In this document: piece after piece, positions 62,929 to 64,000 of the stretch | Layout: each line of letters opens with the position of its first letter | Numbering within the stretch: position 1 is the stretch's first letter | Assembly (NCBI GenBank): GCA_003225175.1 | Contig: QIBA01000054.1 | Coordinates: 1 to 64,000 of the forward strand | Direction of reading: 5' to 3' | Origin: Acidobacteriota bacterium | GTDB taxonomy: Bacteria; Acidobacteriota; Terriglobia; Terriglobales; Acidobacteriaceae | DNA: 64,000 nt | Notes under the pieces: model-generated | Databases searched by the model: none | The model's input: the letters and a program-made list of their open reading frames with translations, nothing else | What the model was told of the DNA's origin: nothing | Program-made: the position numbers and the translations under genes

Positions 62929-64000
62929 ATGCGTAAAGAACACGAACGCCTAATCGAAGACAAGAATCGCGAAGTCTACTGGAAGCGCTGGGGGCCGTAC
63001 CTCAGCGAGCGCGCGTGGGGCACAGTTCGCGAGGACTACAGTGCGAATGGCGATGCGTGGGGTTATTTCACTTTTGATCAGGCGCGATCGCGTGCATATC
63101 GCTGGAATGAAGATGGCATCGCCGGATTCTGCGATCGGCATCAGCTCATCTGCTTTGCCGTGGCCATGTGGAATGGGCATGATCCGTTTCTCAAAGAGCG
63201 GCTCTTTGGACTGAGCGGACAAGAAGGCAATCATGGAGAAGATGTAAAGGAATGCTACTTCTATCTGGACAACACACCGACGCATTCTTACATGAAGGCT
63301 TTGTACAAGTATCCGCAGCAGGAGTTTCCTTACCCGCGGCTGATTGAGGAGAACCGCCGGCGAACGCGCCTCGATCCCGAGTTCGAGCTGATGGATACCG
63401 GAATATTCGATGATGGGCGCTATTTCGACGTGTTTGTCGAATATGCGAAGGCGACGAGCGAGGACATACTGATTCGCATCACCGCGTGGAATCGCGGTCC
63501 CGAAACGGCACGGCTGCACCTGCTGCCGACGATCTGGTTTCGCAACCTCTGGTCGTGGAAAGACGATCCCGAGCAGATCAAGCCGAAGCTGGAGCGTATG
63601 GCTGACGTTCAGGGCATGCCTTTAATGCGCGTCTACCATCCCCAGTACGGCGAGCGCTGGCTCTTCGCCGAGGGATCGCCACAGCTTCTGTTCACGGAAA
63701 ACGAGAGCAATCTGAGGCGTCTGTTCAACGCGCCTAATCGCGGCTTTTATCAGAAAGACGGCATCAACGATTACGTGGTGAAGGCGCAGCGCTATCGCAT
63801 CAACGCAGAGCAGACCGGGACCAAGGCATCGGCGTATTACGACCTGGAGATCGCGCCGGGCGAGAGCGCGGTCGTCAAGCTGGTATTTACCGAAAACATC
63901 AACAGCATGCAGGATCATTTCGGGAAGGCATTCGATGAGGTTTTCCACGAACGAATCTTGGATGCCGACGAGTTCTATCGCGACATCATTCCGCAGTCGA
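62929..64000 (+). CDS. glucosidase of the GH63-like family (partial, runs off the window)
   Basis: At least 357 residues from the ATG at 62929: KEHERLIEDKNREVYWKRWG, then YLSERAWGTVREDYSANGDA and WGYFTFDQARSRAYRWNEDG. A recognisable stretch is FDVFVEYAKATSEDILIRIT, then RGFYQKDGINDYV. This is the MGH1-like/GH63 'glucosidase' group that cleaves alpha-linked glucose residues from sugars such as mannosylglycerate derivatives or oligosaccharides; catalytic residues lie beyond the end of the window. Its place after glk and pgl suggests it feeds glucose into the block. No ribosome-binding site is evident. Confidence 0.82.
   Translation, partial: MRKEHERLIEDKNREVYWKRWGPYLSERAWGTVREDYSANGDAWGYFTFDQARSRAYRWNEDGIAGFCDRHQLICFAVAMWNGHDPFLKERLFGLSGQEGNHGEDVKECYFYLDNTPTHSYMKALYKYPQQEFPYPRLIEENRRRTRLDPEFELMDTGIFDDGRYFDVFVEYAKATSEDILIRITAWNRGPETARLHLLPTIWFRNLWSWKDDPEQIKPKLERMADVQGMPLMRVYHPQYGERWLFAEGSPQLLFTENESNLRRLFNAPNRGFYQKDGINDYVVKAQRYRINAEQTGTKASAYYDLEIAPGESAVVKLVFTENINSMQDHFGKAFDEVFHERILDADEFYRDIIPQS

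Overview
The window reads as a chromosomal segment of an acidobacterium, probably class Terriglobia (subdivision 1). The best single marker is an 824-residue permease of the ADOP type (acidobacterial duplicated orphan permease). A hopanoid glycosyltransferase pair, a Tal-Pgi fusion and dense palindromic intergenic repeats fit that placement. Gene order is housekeeping on both strands. There is no prophage, CRISPR array or rRNA operon; the only mobile-element trace is a transposase tail at the left edge. One tRNA (Pro, GGG) is present.

Layout. 1-3.3 kb: transposase remnant, then rplM, rpsI, rpsB and tsf, closed by a strong terminator. 3.4-8.7 kb: aceE (pyruvate dehydrogenase E1) and sucA (2-oxoglutarate dehydrogenase E1), without their E2/E3 partners. 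8.8-20.9 kb: a histidine-kinase-like fragment, tRNA-Pro, hpnI-like and ArnT-like glycosyltransferases, yggX, rnr, a secreted RidA-like protein, a BrnT/BrnA toxin-antitoxin pair, an SDR, a bactofilin and a small zinc-ribbon protein. 21-31.7 kb: pyrH (away from tsf), a receiver-GAF protein, a secreted Asp-box propeller, rel/spoT, gltX, two tiny paralogues, a tail-anchored coiled-coil protein and an aroD-aroE fusion. 31.9-49.9 kb: an OmpA-like protein, guaD, the ADOP permease, a GAF/HD-GYP protein, recG, a split DsbD-like set (DsbD-alpha, TlpA, CcdA), a dead MFS gene start, hpnB, a short transaldolase, an FAH-family hydrolase and an FN3 lipoprotein. 50-64 kb: a Rieske oxygenase, then a complete pentose-phosphate block: tkt, rpiB, tal-pgi, gnd, zwf, glk, pgl, followed by a GH63-like glucosidase cut by the window end.

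How the genes work together. The last 12.5 kb takes glucose (the glucosidase may supply it) through glucokinase, G6P dehydrogenase, lactonase and 6PG dehydrogenase to ribulose-5-phosphate. RpiB, transketolase and Tal-Pgi then cycle the carbon back. Ribulose-phosphate 3-epimerase is the only step not seen.

The most unusual feature is a set of at least nine families of short palindromic or inverted repeats (called A-I here). They fill nearly every intergenic space, often nested with one family as outer arms around another. Some lie in frame inside essential-type genes: three in rnr and one in recG, where they encode extra peptide loops. This resembles Rickettsia palindromic elements in outcome, though the sequences differ and no mobilising enzyme is visible here.
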